A stretch of 64,000 bases of DNA from Diaporthe sp. PMI_573 (Eukaryota > Ascomycota > Sordariomycetes > Diaporthales > Diaporthaceae). A model generated the notes under the pieces. It saw only the letters and a program-made list of their open reading frames with translations. It was not told the origin of the DNA and searched no databases. The stretch's first letter is position 1. Each line of letters begins with the position of its first letter. The translations under genes and the position numbers were made by a program. Below, piece by piece: positions 46,464 to 58,027 of the stretch. The stretch lies in contig JAJTUP010000011.1 in NCBI GenBank assembly GCA_021399435.1, forward strand, positions 806,001 through 870,000, in the 5' to 3' direction.

Positions 46464-47685
46464 ATGGCCTCTAACGATGTGCTGCTGATTCTGACGGCTA
46501 CCGACCGCGACGAGCAGTGGGAAAGGGACTTGTTCGAGAGAATTCCTGGGACATTGCAAGTCCGATGGGAGAACGCTCGTTACCCTGACGGCTCGCTCAA
46601 GAAGCTAGAGGACTTGGATCGCAAAATCTTCGAGGATGTCACGATCCTATTCACATACGAGCCTATCCCGGTGGAATGGATTCCCAAGGTTCGATTTGTC
46701 CAGTTGACCAGTGCCGGCTCAGATATGTGGGCAAAACATCCAAAGTTCTTGGATAGTGGAGTCAAGTTTGCAACAACCACTGGATCCGCGTCGTGAGTCA
46801 CCTTTCATAAGAAGCTCGCAGAATGATGTTGGCAGAAAAGTCCAAGCTGCTGACGTACAGACCAATAATCAGACCACAGATCGCGGAATGGGTTATCGGG
46901 GCTTGGATCAAGTTTCAGCATTTCTTTTCCGCATACGACCAATTCCAAAAAGAATGCAGTTGGCAGCCCAGCCTTGCCCGACAAATCGAAGATTCGGTAG
47001 GCCTTCGTGTGTAAGTAGACATCGATCTAAGCGTCACACCCAATGCTATGACACATTAACTAAAGATCTCTAAAGAGGTGTTTTGGGATACGGTGCCATC
47101 GGCCGTCAAGTCGGCAGTCTCTGTCGAGCCTTGGGCATGGAGCTGTACGCATTCACAGCCAACGAGCGGCCAACCGCCGAGTCTCGCGTGCACCGCGGCT
47201 TCAACATTCCAGGCCTGGGTGACGACAAAGGCGAGCTGCCGTCGAAATGGTTCCATGGAAAGACAAGGGAGGCCGTGAACGACTTCCTCTCGCAGGGCTA
47301 CGACCTACTCATCATATCCCTGCCGCTCACCAAGCTGAGCGAGAAGCTCATTGGCGCGGAGCAATTCAAGACACTGAGCAAGAGGAAGACCTTCGTGGTG
47401 AACGTTGCACGGGGGCCGATCGTGGACCAGGACGCGCTGATCCAGGCTCTCGAGACAGGCTTGATCAGGGGCGCCGCCTTGGATGTCACGGACCCCGAGC
47501 CGCTGCCTGCTGAGCACCCGCTGTGGAAGGCTAAGAACTGCATGATCACGCCTCATGTCAGCTGGCTGTCGACGCATCAGCTTGGGCGGCTCAAAGGCAT
47601 CCTGGCGGACAATCTGGTCAGGCTTTACAAGGGGGAGAAGCTCATGAATGAGCTGAGCTTCGAGTCGAGAACGCATCATGAGTGA
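46464..47685 (+). CDS. D-isomer-specific 2-hydroxyacid dehydrogenase
   Basis: Exons 46464-46792, 46861-47010 and 47076-47685 give 362 aa. The second junction restores VGLRV|GVLGYGAIGRQVG, the NAD(P)-binding Rossmann motif GxGxxG. Other landmarks are the N-terminal substrate-domain segment VRFVQLTSAGSD, PQIAEWVIGAWI, the NVARGPIVDQDALIQALETG signature with its conserved Arg, the DVTDPEPLPAEHPLW segment with the catalytic Glu region, and ITPHVSWLST with the catalytic His. It should interconvert 2-keto acids and D-2-hydroxy acids (glyoxylate/hydroxypyruvate reductase-like); no substrate can be assigned. It has no presequence and is probably cytosolic. It converges on the GFA gene with about 110 bp between stops. 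Confidence 0.9.
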
Positions 47686-47797
47686 TGGCGACGGCTCATG
47701 GGATGGTTTAAGCAACGCCCTAGATGGCCTATAAATGGCAGAGTACTTCTTTCGCTCGCAAGTTCTAGATTCTTTAGAAGAATATGCCATGATCCCA

Positions 47798-48912
47798 TCA
47801 CTCATCCGGTAGCACATAACCTTCGGTTCCCTCATCACTTTGCTCGACATGTATATCATCCCACTCCACCCCGTCAATCGCTCTCACATACAGAGGCTGG
47901 ATCCGCCTCAACTTCTCCACAAACTCCTTCTTGGCCTCGGGCAGCTTATCAACCACCTCCTGTGGGGGTCCAATAGGCACACCATAACACGCGACGCCGC
48001 ACGTCTTGCAGAACGGCGCCTGATTGAATTTCCTTCCGAAGGCATAAGTAGTCGCATTCTCCTTACCAATTATCGTCACCTGGTCTCGATCCGGGTAGAT
48101 GCTGATGGCGGCCCTTCGTCGGCATATACTGCAATTATCCTCCTTGATTTCGACCTTGGCCAGTGGTGGCGTTTTGACTGAGAAGGCGATGTTGCCGCAT
48201 GCGCATGAGCCGGTGTAGAGCTTGATGTCATCACCTTCCAACTGTGCTGGAGGGGGATCCTTGCCTAGGGCTTCGGGAAGCACTACTGGGTCTTCAGCTA
48301 CTGCTGAGGCGGTCCTATATCAGCCGTGATGTTAGTGGATTTGGCTCTCTTGGAGTGCGGGCTGAGGCGAACCATACTGTGCTTTTTGAATCATCAGGTC
48401 GAAAGGATTTACGTCAAGAATGGTTCGAATCTGAACAGTCTCATCAGCTCAAAGGTCGCTGGCAATAGGACCACACGCACGTAACAAGGAATGAGCACGG
48501 GGTTCTCACGTTGATTCCAGGTTGGCCTTCCAGCGGCCCAGCTTTGTGTGTGCCGTAGAGGCCTGTGCCACAGAAATTGCAAAACTGTGACGGAGCATCA
48601 GATTCCACCCTCGGTAGCCCCAGATTTGCCCTGATAACAAACCTCATGGCTCAGTGCCTCGGTCTCAAACCCTCCCAGAGTTTCATCATCGCCCTTGGTG
48701 TATTTGATGTCCTCAGCCTCGGGAAAGCCCCACAGATAACCAGACTTGCGGCATAGAAGACAACTGCAACTTATTGCGTTTTCGATCTTTGGCAGTTTGA
48801 CCTCGAATCTGTTCCTCCCACAATGGCAGCTTCCCTTCCACACCGTGGCTGTTCCGGGAATTGCTCCCGCGCGGGAAAGACTTAGTCCAGTTTCCTGGCG
48901 GGTGATAGGCAT
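47798..48912 (-). CDS. Tandem two-domain GFA/CENP-V zinc protein
   Basis: Four exons, 48912-48643, 48584-48510, 48430-48378 and 48314-47798, give 304 aa. Two GFA domains follow each other. Domain 1 has GSCHCG (Cys29, Cys31), ISCSCLLC (Cys49, 51, 54) and, after the first splice, FCNFCGTGLYG (Cys92, Cys95). Domain 2 has GSCACG (Cys170, Cys172), NCSICRR (Cys194, 197) and FCKTCGVACYG (Cys235, 238). These Cys sets match the zinc sites of glutathione-dependent formaldehyde-activating enzyme (Gfa) and CENP-V domains. The domain is thought to bind glutathione adducts, but most fungal members are uncharacterised. The linker (PVVLPEALGKDPPP) is Pro-rich. Two separate genes are less likely, since the short exon 3 bridges them in frame. 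Confidence 0.85.
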
Positions 48913-49678
48913 GATTTGATGATTTTCGTTAGTCTGTACGTTACTCTTGGCGGGGATATGTGAGGTTCCAATGCTAACGAAATCAAAGACCAGCGCTTGA
49001 GTGAAGAGTCAGTAGTCTGAGAGAAAGAGAAACCATCCATGAATGTTGCCGCGCACATTGGGTGGGTTGCGGCGCAGCCAATAACTCCCCCACCCAGGCT
49101 GCCGCAAACCGAAACGCGCAGAAATCCTCCGTGTGGCTTCGGATGACCCAGGTGTTCCGCCAACATGGATGCCTGTCCAGTCTAGAGCTGTTCCCATCCC
49201 GTTAGTGTGATCCCACGCAGAGCTTACTTGCAGCAAGCAGCGTTGCAGGCTAGGATGGAATGGGAAGGACGCTCTTCCCGGTGGCTTGGGTCCGAACACG
49301 GCAAATGCACAATCTAACAAGTCAAAATTCACCGCGCGTAACCGTCTTAATTGCCGCGTCTTGTCATGTGCTCATGCAGTCAAAGCCTAAAGAATTTGTT
49401 GAGGAATAGTCCAGATAAGCGTTGGTCTCTGTCAAGTCGGACTGCATGCTCCAATTTTCTGGGATCACCGAGTAATCTTGAATTGATGTGTGGCAATGTC
49501 AGAAGGAGCCAACCCAGCCACGATTCAATATCAAGATAAGCCCGTATAAAAATTCGACAATGTCCTCACAGACGTCTTGATTGATATCTACCGGCTATCG
49601 AGATGCCGCTTCCATTGATATTCACCGTCCAATGCTCACCTCTCCCACTCGGTAGAAAATTGAGACCCATTCAATATG
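48913..49678. other. Intergenic region
   Basis: No supported gene. It holds the promoter of the GFA gene and the 3' side of the Thr-rich secreted protein gene. Confidence 0.5.
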
Positions 49679-50408
49679 CTAGGCCGTTTGCGTTTGAATC
49701 GAGTAGACGGTCTTGCAACCAATCTTGTTGCACGAATCCGGATCATCGCATGGGAAGCTTACAGTCGCAGTGGGGAGGACGTCGCACCCAGCCGACTTGG
49801 TGAGATATTGTGTGGTCGTGCAGTCCGGCACAAAGCAGCTCTTGCAGTAGGTTGCAGTGCTGGTCAGGGTAGGGCAGGTCGGCTTTGAGGTGACACAGGT
49901 CGAGGCGGGCTTGGTCGTGGTGACAGTGTAGCTCTCTGTCTTGGTGACCGTCGTTTCAGGGCCCTTTGCAGTCACAGTGGCCGTGACGGTCTGTGTCGGG
50001 CCGGGCTTGACGGAGGTCACGGTGTAGCTTTCAGTCTTGGTCACCGTTACCCCGGGACCAGTCACAGTCTTGGTGACCTCGTCTGTCTCTGTTTTGATCA
50101 CTGTAACGGTTGTCGTCTTGGTCGTGCCGTACCTGGGTTTAAGATCAGCTGACACTCTATACTTTAATGCAAGGCAAGGTTGTCTTACGAGATTGTTGCA
50201 ATGGAAGTCACAGTCTTAGTGATATCGGAGCAGGTCGAGGCTGAAGTCGGTGCCTCGCCCGGTACTGCCTCTCTCTTGACATTGAGCGCAGCAACGCCAC
50301 TAATTTCACGTCAGTGTTCAGCCATGGGAAGATGGCCAACATATCCGAGACGGAAAAGCACACTTACATGGCAATGGAGCAAAGGAAAGTGAGAGACTTG
50401 AGTTGCAT
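49679..50408 (-). CDS. Thr/Val-rich secreted repeat protein
   Basis: Exons 50408-50368, 50299-50189 and 50132-49679, with introns of 68 and 56 nt, give 201 aa. A signal peptide (MQLKSLTFLCSIAIGVAALN) is followed by KREAVPGEAPTS, where the KR suggests a Kex2-type cleavage. A long Thr/Val tract contains two copies of TVTKTESYTVT, each followed by a Lys-Pro pair, and would be heavily O-glycosylated. The C-terminal third carries eight or so cysteines (CVTSKPTC, CKSC, PDC, GCDV, PCDD, SCNKIGC). No known domain is recognised. A cell-wall or extracellular role is inferred from composition. The tiny first exon was accepted because it supplies the signal peptide and both junctions keep frame. Confidence 0.75.
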
Positions 50409-51234
50409 TTCGGCCTTAAGCTACTTGGCAAAATTGTAGAGGCAGCGTGGGTGTCCTTGACAATGGAGATGATACTGAAAACTAAAATATAGGGCATATT
50501 GAATGGTCAGGATTGGTGCTGGGGAAGCAAGCAATTTATACAAATGGCCCTTCCCTGCATATCGCACATGGCTGTAGAGCTCGATACGACCCTCAGGCTC
50601 CATCCTGTAGCTATGAGCATGTTCACGGCCAGCGGAATAAGCGGAAGGCCGTCTTCGACAAGCGAATTGATCGTGGCGTTACTATCGCTTCACTTCCCCT
50701 CCTCATGAGCAGGCCATCCAGTTGCATCGAATGTTGACCCTCCGTCCCATCCAAGAGTAGTATATTGCAGTTGCAATGAGGCCATCGTAGCTGCAGCTGG
50801 GCCCTTGGCGGACTGATCTAGCCCACTCCGACCCCAGGCCGTTCGCGGCTGAATTGATCGACACTATTAAGCTTAAATGCAGGCTTAATTTGCAGCAGAC
50901 CAAAAATACCTCTCGGAACGTCATGAAATCCTTCCTCTAGCGGCTCGAGTCGAAAGCGATGCTACGGAGGTGCATCCACGCCAACACATTAACTCAAAGC
51001 CTAGCGGCTTCGGGCAGCTCGGCGTAGTAGTGGACGATGTGTCCTGGAGAGAACGGGGTCTAGAGCTCGTACAGACACCTGAGCAGGTCCCAGAAGACGG
51101 TCAGAACCGATTGAAGAGTTCAGCTGTCCATTGGTAAGACCTTTCATCAATTACGATGGCCGTGATGGTGCAATAATGCACGTCTTCGTTGAGGCATTCC
51201 AGTACGAGGAAAATGAGAACCGCTGAGAGGCCAC
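50409..51234. other. Intergenic region
   Basis: No supported gene. It contains the promoter of the Thr-rich protein gene and the 3' side of the GMC gene. Confidence 0.5.
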
Positions 51235-53197
51235 TTAGTCTTTCCAGTCCTTCAATACCATGGATGCACCCTTCTCAGCGATCGCATACACCGTAGCCTG
51301 GAGGTGCGCGGATATTTGCAAAGGCATGATGCTAGCATCCACTACTCGAAGTGCCTTCACACCATACACCCTGAGTCGTTCATCAACCACCCCCGCTGCG
51401 ATACCACGATCTCCACCCATGCCGCAAGTCCCGATGGGGTGCCTGTCGACACAGCTGTCAGCACGGACGGCGTTCATACTGTATGAAAGTTGACAACTTC
51501 CAGGGATACGCACCAGTCAGTAATGGTCTCTCTCACCAGCCAATCCCTCAGCTCGTCATCAGTTCTTGTCGGGCTTGGCGGCACGACGCGGTCGTGGACT
51601 ATTCCTGAAAGTGGAAGGGTCTGGGTGACTTTCTCAGCAAACTTGGCGCATTCCACCATGATGTCCAAGTCTAAGCTCCCCCCAACGCCCTGATAGTACT
51701 GCGGGTCGATGGAGGGCTTGTCGCTGGGGTTGGCAGATTGTATGTGTATACTACCTCTTGAGAAGGGGTACTGCAGGATTTGCAGCATCGTGCCGTACTT
51801 CTTTCCTGTAGAAGCATGATCCGGGTGGAAATATGGGTTCCAGTTTCCGAGATCGAAGATGTACTCGATCTGTCCCAGACTCGGCAAGGAAGCATCAAAT
51901 CTCGCTGTCCGGATTTGGCTGCGCTCCGGAAAGTCGTCTTGAACGCTTTCAGCTTTGCTTGCCAACCGCGAAAAAGCCTGATCCGACATGACTTGCGATA
52001 AACTGAGGTAACAGATAGAGTTCGGTAGGATTGTCAGTGGCCCAGTCCCTTTCGACTTGAACTCCTCGCGGGCGGCGGCAGCCGCAGTGGGATCTGTCTT
52101 CAAGTCGTCGGGATTGAGCAAGGCGGAGTCGACTTCGTAGATTGAGGCAGCCATGATATGGTCTTGAAGATTCTCTCCGACGAATGGGCTTGGCACAAGT
52201 GTCTCAACCCCGGCCTTTCGGAGGACATCTGGGTTCCCAATACCACTGAGCTCGAGCATTTGAGGTGATTGGACGGTGCCTGCGCAAATGATCACTTCTT
52301 TTGAGGCGAACACGGATGATGTCTGTCCTTTGTGAACGAATTCTACGCCTCTGGCCGCCCATGATTCATCGTCTTTCTCAAGGATGATTTTGTTGACAAA
52401 AGCTTCGCTCAGTACGACGAGATTTGTTCGTTGTCTGTGGGGCTGATAATAAGCCGTCGCCGCGGACGCCCGTGTGCAGGTCCGGGGATCGACTGAGCCT
52501 AGATTTGTCCAGGCGCCCACATTTGATCCCGACATGTGCGACTTGTTGGTGGGCACACCTAGGTTCTGAAGTGTGTCATGCCAGTACCGGTGTGAAGCCG
52601 AGTACTCTGTTGCGTAGGAGACCTCAATAGGCCCTTGCGTACCAAACCCATCGGGGTTATAATGGGCTTTATTGGCCACTTGGGTATCTTCACTAGGGGT
52701 ATGGAAATTCTCCGACTTTTTGAAAAATGGCCTGATATCATCAAAAGCTTCAGTTAGTCACGCAGACATTTTGGGATGAGAGCGCGGCAGGAGATGACTG
52801 ACAAAAGACTGTTCCAGCCCCATCCTTTGCAACCCAGCTTTTCCCAGGCATCGTAGTCTTGCTTGCTCGCACGATTCCAAGTCATGTAGTTTAGGAGACT
52901 TGTGCCTCCGATGCCCTTTCCTCTATTCCACGGTAGAGTACGTCCTCCCAGGCCAGCCTGAGCTGTTGTTTCGAATTGCCAGTCTAGACTGGTCTCCAGA
53001 GTGGCTCCATACCAACCTGGGACATCCACATGCTCGTTGCCTTCAACCTCCGGCCCGGCCTCCAGAACTCCTACCCTCAGAGACGGCTTCTCTGAGAGAC
53101 GAGCCGCAACTGCCAACCCAGCAGTGCCGCCACCAACTATAAGAAAGTCGAAAGGGAAATTACAGAAATCTTCTGCCGTTGTCTTTGTAGACGGCAT
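51235..53197 (-). CDS. GMC-family FAD oxidoreductase
   Basis: Exons 53197-52803, 52731-51514 and 51442-51235, with introns of 71 nt each, give 606 aa. The start is the ATG of [11 protein letters not shown]; the open frame upstream of it has no ATG. Landmarks are the ADP-binding [20 protein letters not shown] with a later VLEAG, GMC signature 1 ([18 protein letters not shown]), GMC signature 2 ([15 protein letters not shown]), and the spliced C-terminal motif [14 protein letters not shown] with the first catalytic His, then [17 protein letters not shown] with the second. There is no signal peptide, so it is probably intracellular, unlike secreted glucose oxidases and aryl-alcohol oxidases. The alcohol or choline-like substrate is unknown. 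It shares a 352-bp divergent promoter region with the NCS1 permease. Confidence 0.9.
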
Positions 53198-53549
53198 CGT
53201 GAAGGTAGTGGGTGAGGCAAGCACCCCAGGGTGTGAGCTGAAGAGATCTGCCGAGTGCAGCGCGAAGAGCGACTCTCCTATCCCTCACTTATCTTTGGTT
53301 GCATTTATAGGCTCTCAGTCGATACTACCAGACGCGGGGTCGTATCCCAATCTACGCTGTGCTCCTGCAGCGTTGCGGATCACTCAGTAAGCACGACTTT
53401 AGCCCCAAGCAGGGCCATGCCCATCGGCTTGCATGCATGGGCATCCACGACCTGCGTTGCCCAATTTCATGTAGACTCACAAAATGTTACCCGTTCGTAA
53501 ACACCGATCTTCTTATGCATAACCATACTTGTGATCGTGAGAACCAGCT
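53198..53549. promoter_or_regulatory. Divergent promoter region shared by GMC oxidase and NCS1 permease
   Basis: 352 bp separate the two ATGs and no other frame of note lies between. The layout means both genes are transcribed outward from this segment, so shared control is possible. Confidence 0.55.
53288..53293 (-). promoter_or_regulatory. Possible GATA (AreA-type) site
   Basis: CTTATC on the plus strand is GATAAG on the minus strand, in context AGATAAG, the HGATAR core bound by nitrogen regulators such as AreA. Purine and pyrimidine permeases of fungi are often under such control. One 6-mer in 352 bp can easily occur by chance. Confidence 0.25.
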
Positions 53550-55577
53550 ATGGAGAAGCAACATGAAAATATCCATATTGCAGCCAGCACGGCTGATATC
53601 GCCCTGGCCGAGGTCCCTAGCCAACGCACAATGCCACCGCTAGTCTCCGGAAAATCCGCCCCAAAGATGTTCCCAAGCGCGCTCAGCTCAAGGCTCAAGC
53701 ATCTTAACCAGCGCCTTGAGGCCCTGTCCGCCTTCGAGGCGCGCGGAATCGCCCGCGTCCCGCCCGACGAGCGCCAGCCCCCTTCGACGGCGGGTGACGT
53801 GCAGATCGCCCTGCTGTGGTTCAGCGCGAATATCTCGTGCAACAATCTCATCGTCGGCTTGTATGGCCCGCTGTTGTTCCAGCTTGGATTCCTGGACAGC
53901 GCCATGTGCGCTGTCTTCGGGGCGTTCCTGGGAAGTTTGTCCACTGCGTTCATGGCTATTTGGGGGCCGAGGACGGGGCATCGTACGAGTATGAACGCAG
54001 CTGCTTTGCCTTCCAATAAGAACGACGCGTTTTGGGCATTGAATACTAATGATACCTTGACTCAGTGGTTGTTTTAAGATATTTCTTTGGGTGGTGGCCG
54101 GCCAAGCTTCCGACTATTTTGAACATTGTTCTCATGTTAGGCTATTGTTGTATAGGTCAGTACTCGCTCCGACCCTGTACAATTCAAGTAAATACCCAGC
54201 GTGGGCGCTGGGGTGGCACATGTGATGCACGCATTCAGGTGCTGTGTGGTGGTCTGTTGCTTGTACCTGGTTTTATATACTGTACCATGCCAACTGCTGC
54301 ATTGATCCGGAGTATCTTCCACGGTTGCCAAGGGAGCCCAGGATCCTACGCATAGCACGACGCTTCGCTGACCAGGCGAACAGACGGAATCCTCGGCGGT
54401 CAAATTCTTTCAGCCGTGAGCGGCGGGACCGTCTCCATCGCAGTCGGCATCGTGATCGTCAACCTGGTCTGCTGGGCCATCGTGCTTTTCGGCATGAAGC
54501 CATTCCAGCAGTACGAGAGGTTTGCCTGGATCCCTCAGCTCCTCGTGCTGTTCGTGCTCATCGGCTGTGCCGGGCCGGACTTCGACGTCTCGACTGTTTC
54601 AGTCGGAGACTCGGTGACTGTGGCGGCGAACAGGCTATCCTTCCTGTCAATGTGTCTCTATGTGCCGAATTCATGGTCGGCAGCTGCGTCGGACTTCTTC
54701 GTCTATTACCCGGAGACGACCTCGCCCCTCAAGGTTGCGTCACTGACCATTGTTGGCCTATGGCTATCATTCAGTATGGTATACATGATAGGGTACGATA
54801 TATCACTTAATTGGGACTCATTTTCCTTGTCATTTCTTTTTCTTCAAAGTCTGCTGTCTCGTTATGCGGCTCTTGCTAACGTCAAATGAACAGTATCGGA
54901 CTAGGAAGCGGAATTATGACGAATGATCCATGGGCTACAGCATTCGATACATCTACGGGAGCTTTGATAGAAGTGGCTTTCGAGCCGCTGCGTGGCTTCG
55001 GGAAGTTCTGCGCTGTGGTGGTGGCGCTGGGACTCATTAGCAACAGCGTTCCTGGGACATACTGTACGTTGACTGCTTGAACCAGAAATTTTCATAGCCA
55101 GCGATACTGACTCGCAGATCTTTAGCGGCTACGATGTGTGCTCAAGTCCTCGGTCGAGTTTTCCAAGCCATTCCGCGGTGGATCTGGGGCTGTGTGTTCA
55201 TAATTATACAGCTGGTGCTGGGTCTGGCCGGAAGAAACAGCCTCTACGTAATCTTGTCCAATTTCCTTGCCTTGATGGGATACTGGGTGGAGTTCATGGT
55301 TTTGATCGTCCTTATGGAGCGATACATTTTCCGCCGTCATTTTCAATACGAATGGTCCAGGCTGGACAGGAAAGGGATGCCCGTTGGCATCGCCTCCTGC
55401 ACGGCATTCCTGCTTGGATGGCTAGGTGCTGTCCTGGGCATGTACCAGACTTGGTATATAGGACCGCTGGCTAAGTTAGCAAACCTGTCAGATGTTGGCG
55501 TTTGGGTTGGTATGGCTTTCACGGTCGTTTCATTCCCCGTCCTGAGATATTTGGAGATCTCGAAGTTTGGTCGATGA
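53550..55577 (+). CDS. NCS1-family permease (Fcy2-like purine-cytosine type)
   Basis: Five exons, 53550-53988, 54066-54155, 54384-54792, 54894-55063 and 55126-55577, give 519 aa with all junctions in frame (GHRT|MVVLRYFFGWW, YCCI|DGILGGQILSAV, YMIG|IGLGSGIMTND, PGTY|SATMCAQVLG). About twelve membrane helices are visible. Landmarks are QIALLWFSANISCNNLIVG, FGAFLGSLSTAFMAIWGPRTG, LGGQILSAVSGGTVSIAVG, AWIPQLLVLFVLIGCAG, and GYWVEFMVLIVLMERYIFR. These match the fungal Fcy2 branch of nucleobase-cation symporters, which import cytosine, adenine, guanine or related compounds with H+. Other solutes are possible since the branch is varied. Intron 2 is long for this window (228 nt), so its boundaries are the least certain. 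Confidence 0.9.
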
Positions 55578-56693
55578 GACAGACCCAACGGACATGCGAC
55601 CAGACGTATCAACCTGCTTCAACGATAGCCAACCCGAAGATCATCCACTTTTGCCAGGGCTATCAATACTGTGATAAGGCAATTTAATTTGTCTTTGATC
55701 CGTTGTAGTCTCTGGAAATAGACATAATGCATAACGGCCGAGCTTCGAAACGGGTGATAGTAAGTCAGCTGTGGTCGCCTCGGTATGCATTCATACGAGG
55801 ACCGCTAAGGTTCATTCAGGGGACGGGGCTTTACTGAAGATCATCCCCTCTGAATTGGCTCAAACTGCTACCGGGCATCATTTGTGGGCGTGTGGGAAGA
55901 TCATAAGGTTCAACATAAGAGCGTTTTCGCATCATTGTCCATATTGAGAACCATGCCGTACTCATGTTTCCTAATTATCCACCTTGGAGAGCGAATCGGA
56001 CACCTTCTTCTCACATCTTGTGTACAGGATTCCAGTATGGCACGCACTGCGACCGACCAAGGCTACGGTCGGTACCGGGAAACGAGTCATCGACGGGAAC
56101 GGGGTAGGCGATGAAGCTTGCTTGCGGTAAACACCCCGAGACAGCGCCCAGCGTGCAGATCAGGCGAGGATCCGTAAAGCTCCGGATGTCCAGAGGAGGG
56201 TGATGGTCCAATCGCACTCCTTCCCTCTTGGAAAAGGAGGAAACGGAAAGAGGGTTTAGAGGCAGTCAGCGGTGCTTTGGCGCGTCTGATCTGCGTTGAG
56301 CAAAACCGCCGGGCTGAGGGTTCGTGATCGGCGCTAGGTCGCGAATGTTGCCGGGGTGCTCTGTTGCGTTTCACACCTGGGGCTCATGATACTTGCTTAG
56401 CCACTGAGATGCTACCCTGCCGCCGTTGGAAACTGTCATCCAGTGCCGTCCGGAGTTGGGCTCGTTTTGACATAAAGATGGCAGCTGTCTCTCGTGTGTC
56501 GTCTGGTCAGATTTGGTTCGTCCAGCCATCAAGCTTCAGCACTTACACCTGCCATCTGTTCTCAACGTCCATTCTTCAGACCTGGTGTCTTGTTTCGTCT
56601 TAAAATTCAATAACTTTTAATTTCTAGAAGAACAGAGTTCTTTATCCATTTCTACACGAAAATCAAAAATCAGATTACAACACATTTAACAAA
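55578..56693. other. Intergenic region
   Basis: No supported gene. The last 150 bases are A/T-rich with CT tracts and look like the leader of the small secreted protein gene. Confidence 0.5.
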
Positions 56694-57172
56694 ATGTACG
56701 CCTTCCGTGTCATCATTGCGGCTCTCTTCGCCATCACCACATCAGCCTCAGTGGTCGAGCGTCAACTCGGGGGCATCGGATGCAACATCGCGCGATTCCA
56801 GATTCTCGGTGCACTGGGTGATGCTGGAGACGCCATCGGAGAGATCCAAGATGCGGATGTGCAGACAGCAGCACAAGCAGGGCTGGACCAGGCCAACGAC
56901 GGAATTTCACAAATTGCATCTTCGCTCCTGAGCGGAAGCGCGGCGCCGGCAGACAGCCGCGACCAGGTCGAGGCCGGATTGGCGGCGATGGACAGCGCTT
57001 TGGCTGATGCTGACGAGTAAGTCAACAACGATTCTGCGGCGGGGGAAAAGAGAATTGTTAAGAACGTGTAACTGACTTTTCTCGTATCAGATCTGACGCA
57101 GCTGTTGGTGATGCCAAAACGGCTCTGACAGATGCGACAGCCGCTGGACAGGATGTCGTCGCCAAGTGCTAG
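56694..57172 (+). CDS. Small secreted Ala/Asp-rich helical protein
   Basis: Exons 56694-57016 and 57091-57172, with a 74-nt GTAAGT..ATCAG intron, give 134 aa. A signal peptide (MYAFRVIIAALFAITTSAS) is followed by a short Glu-Arg-containing segment, then a helix-forming body rich in Ala, Asp, Gln and Gly (LGDAGDAIGEIQDADVQTAA). Mature protein has one Cys near its start (GIGCNIARF) and one as the last residue (DVVAKC), which could form a disulphide tying the ends. Similar hypothetical small secreted proteins occur in ascomycetes, with no known function. The second exon continues the same composition (AVGDAKTALTDATAAGQ), which supports the splice. Confidence 0.8.
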
Positions 57173-58027
57173 GCTATTTCAGTTTCAAAACAACGTGGTG
57201 ACAGCGGAGTTCCCGGCTATTGGCAGGTGGGAGTTGGGCTCTTAAGCGGCATATTTCTTCATTTTTCAGGATCGAAGGTGGCTTCAAGTGTTTTTTTTGA
57301 AGCCAATCATGGGATGTTGATACCCAGATAGCTTAATAAGGCCATCGATTCCCCGGTTCTACACACCTTTCAAGTCTGGGACACTCCACTCTAGTTCGTG
57401 AACATTTGCTCTGTACCGAGGATTGACAGCCCAGGGTTACCCGGCGTTGTGTCAGGGCACCCTGGACGTTGACCCCTTGCATGCTTTAGCTCTGGTGCCC
57501 CTGTGCCCCTGTCCTCAGGCCGTCGGCTGTCCCTGCAGGTCCCCTTATCGATACTGCCCTCCACCTTCTCCCTAAAGGCCGCGGAGGGCTTCTTTCTTCC
57601 TTTTTCTCTTCCTTAGGCAAGCCTACTCGTAAAACCCACAACGTAAAATCCACACAATTTGATGTCAACTTCGAGCTACCGTGACGTGAAGCGCAAAGGA
57701 CGTCTCACGACCCGACTCTTTCGTTCGAAGCAACGGTGCTTGTGGTCACAAGTAGTTTTATCCTTTGAAACAGGCTTCCTTCATCAAAACTTGTTTCATG
57801 GACAGAATCGTCACCTGGTTGACACGTTGACTTAGCCCTCAAAACTAATGAATGGCAACACGACATAGGCCCCCAACTGTAACTGAGGGAAAATGATGAC
57901 TTAATTCGGTAAGCGAGTGTTGGCTGTTATCTAACCCCTACTACATGTGATAATTTAGCATGACTTGAGGTCCAATCGGACGATGTGTGGAAGCAAGGTC
58001 TACTCGCGAATACTCCAACCCACGGTC
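57173..58027. other. Intergenic region between convergent genes
   Basis: No supported gene. It contains the 3' regions of two convergent small secreted protein genes. Confidence 0.5.
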
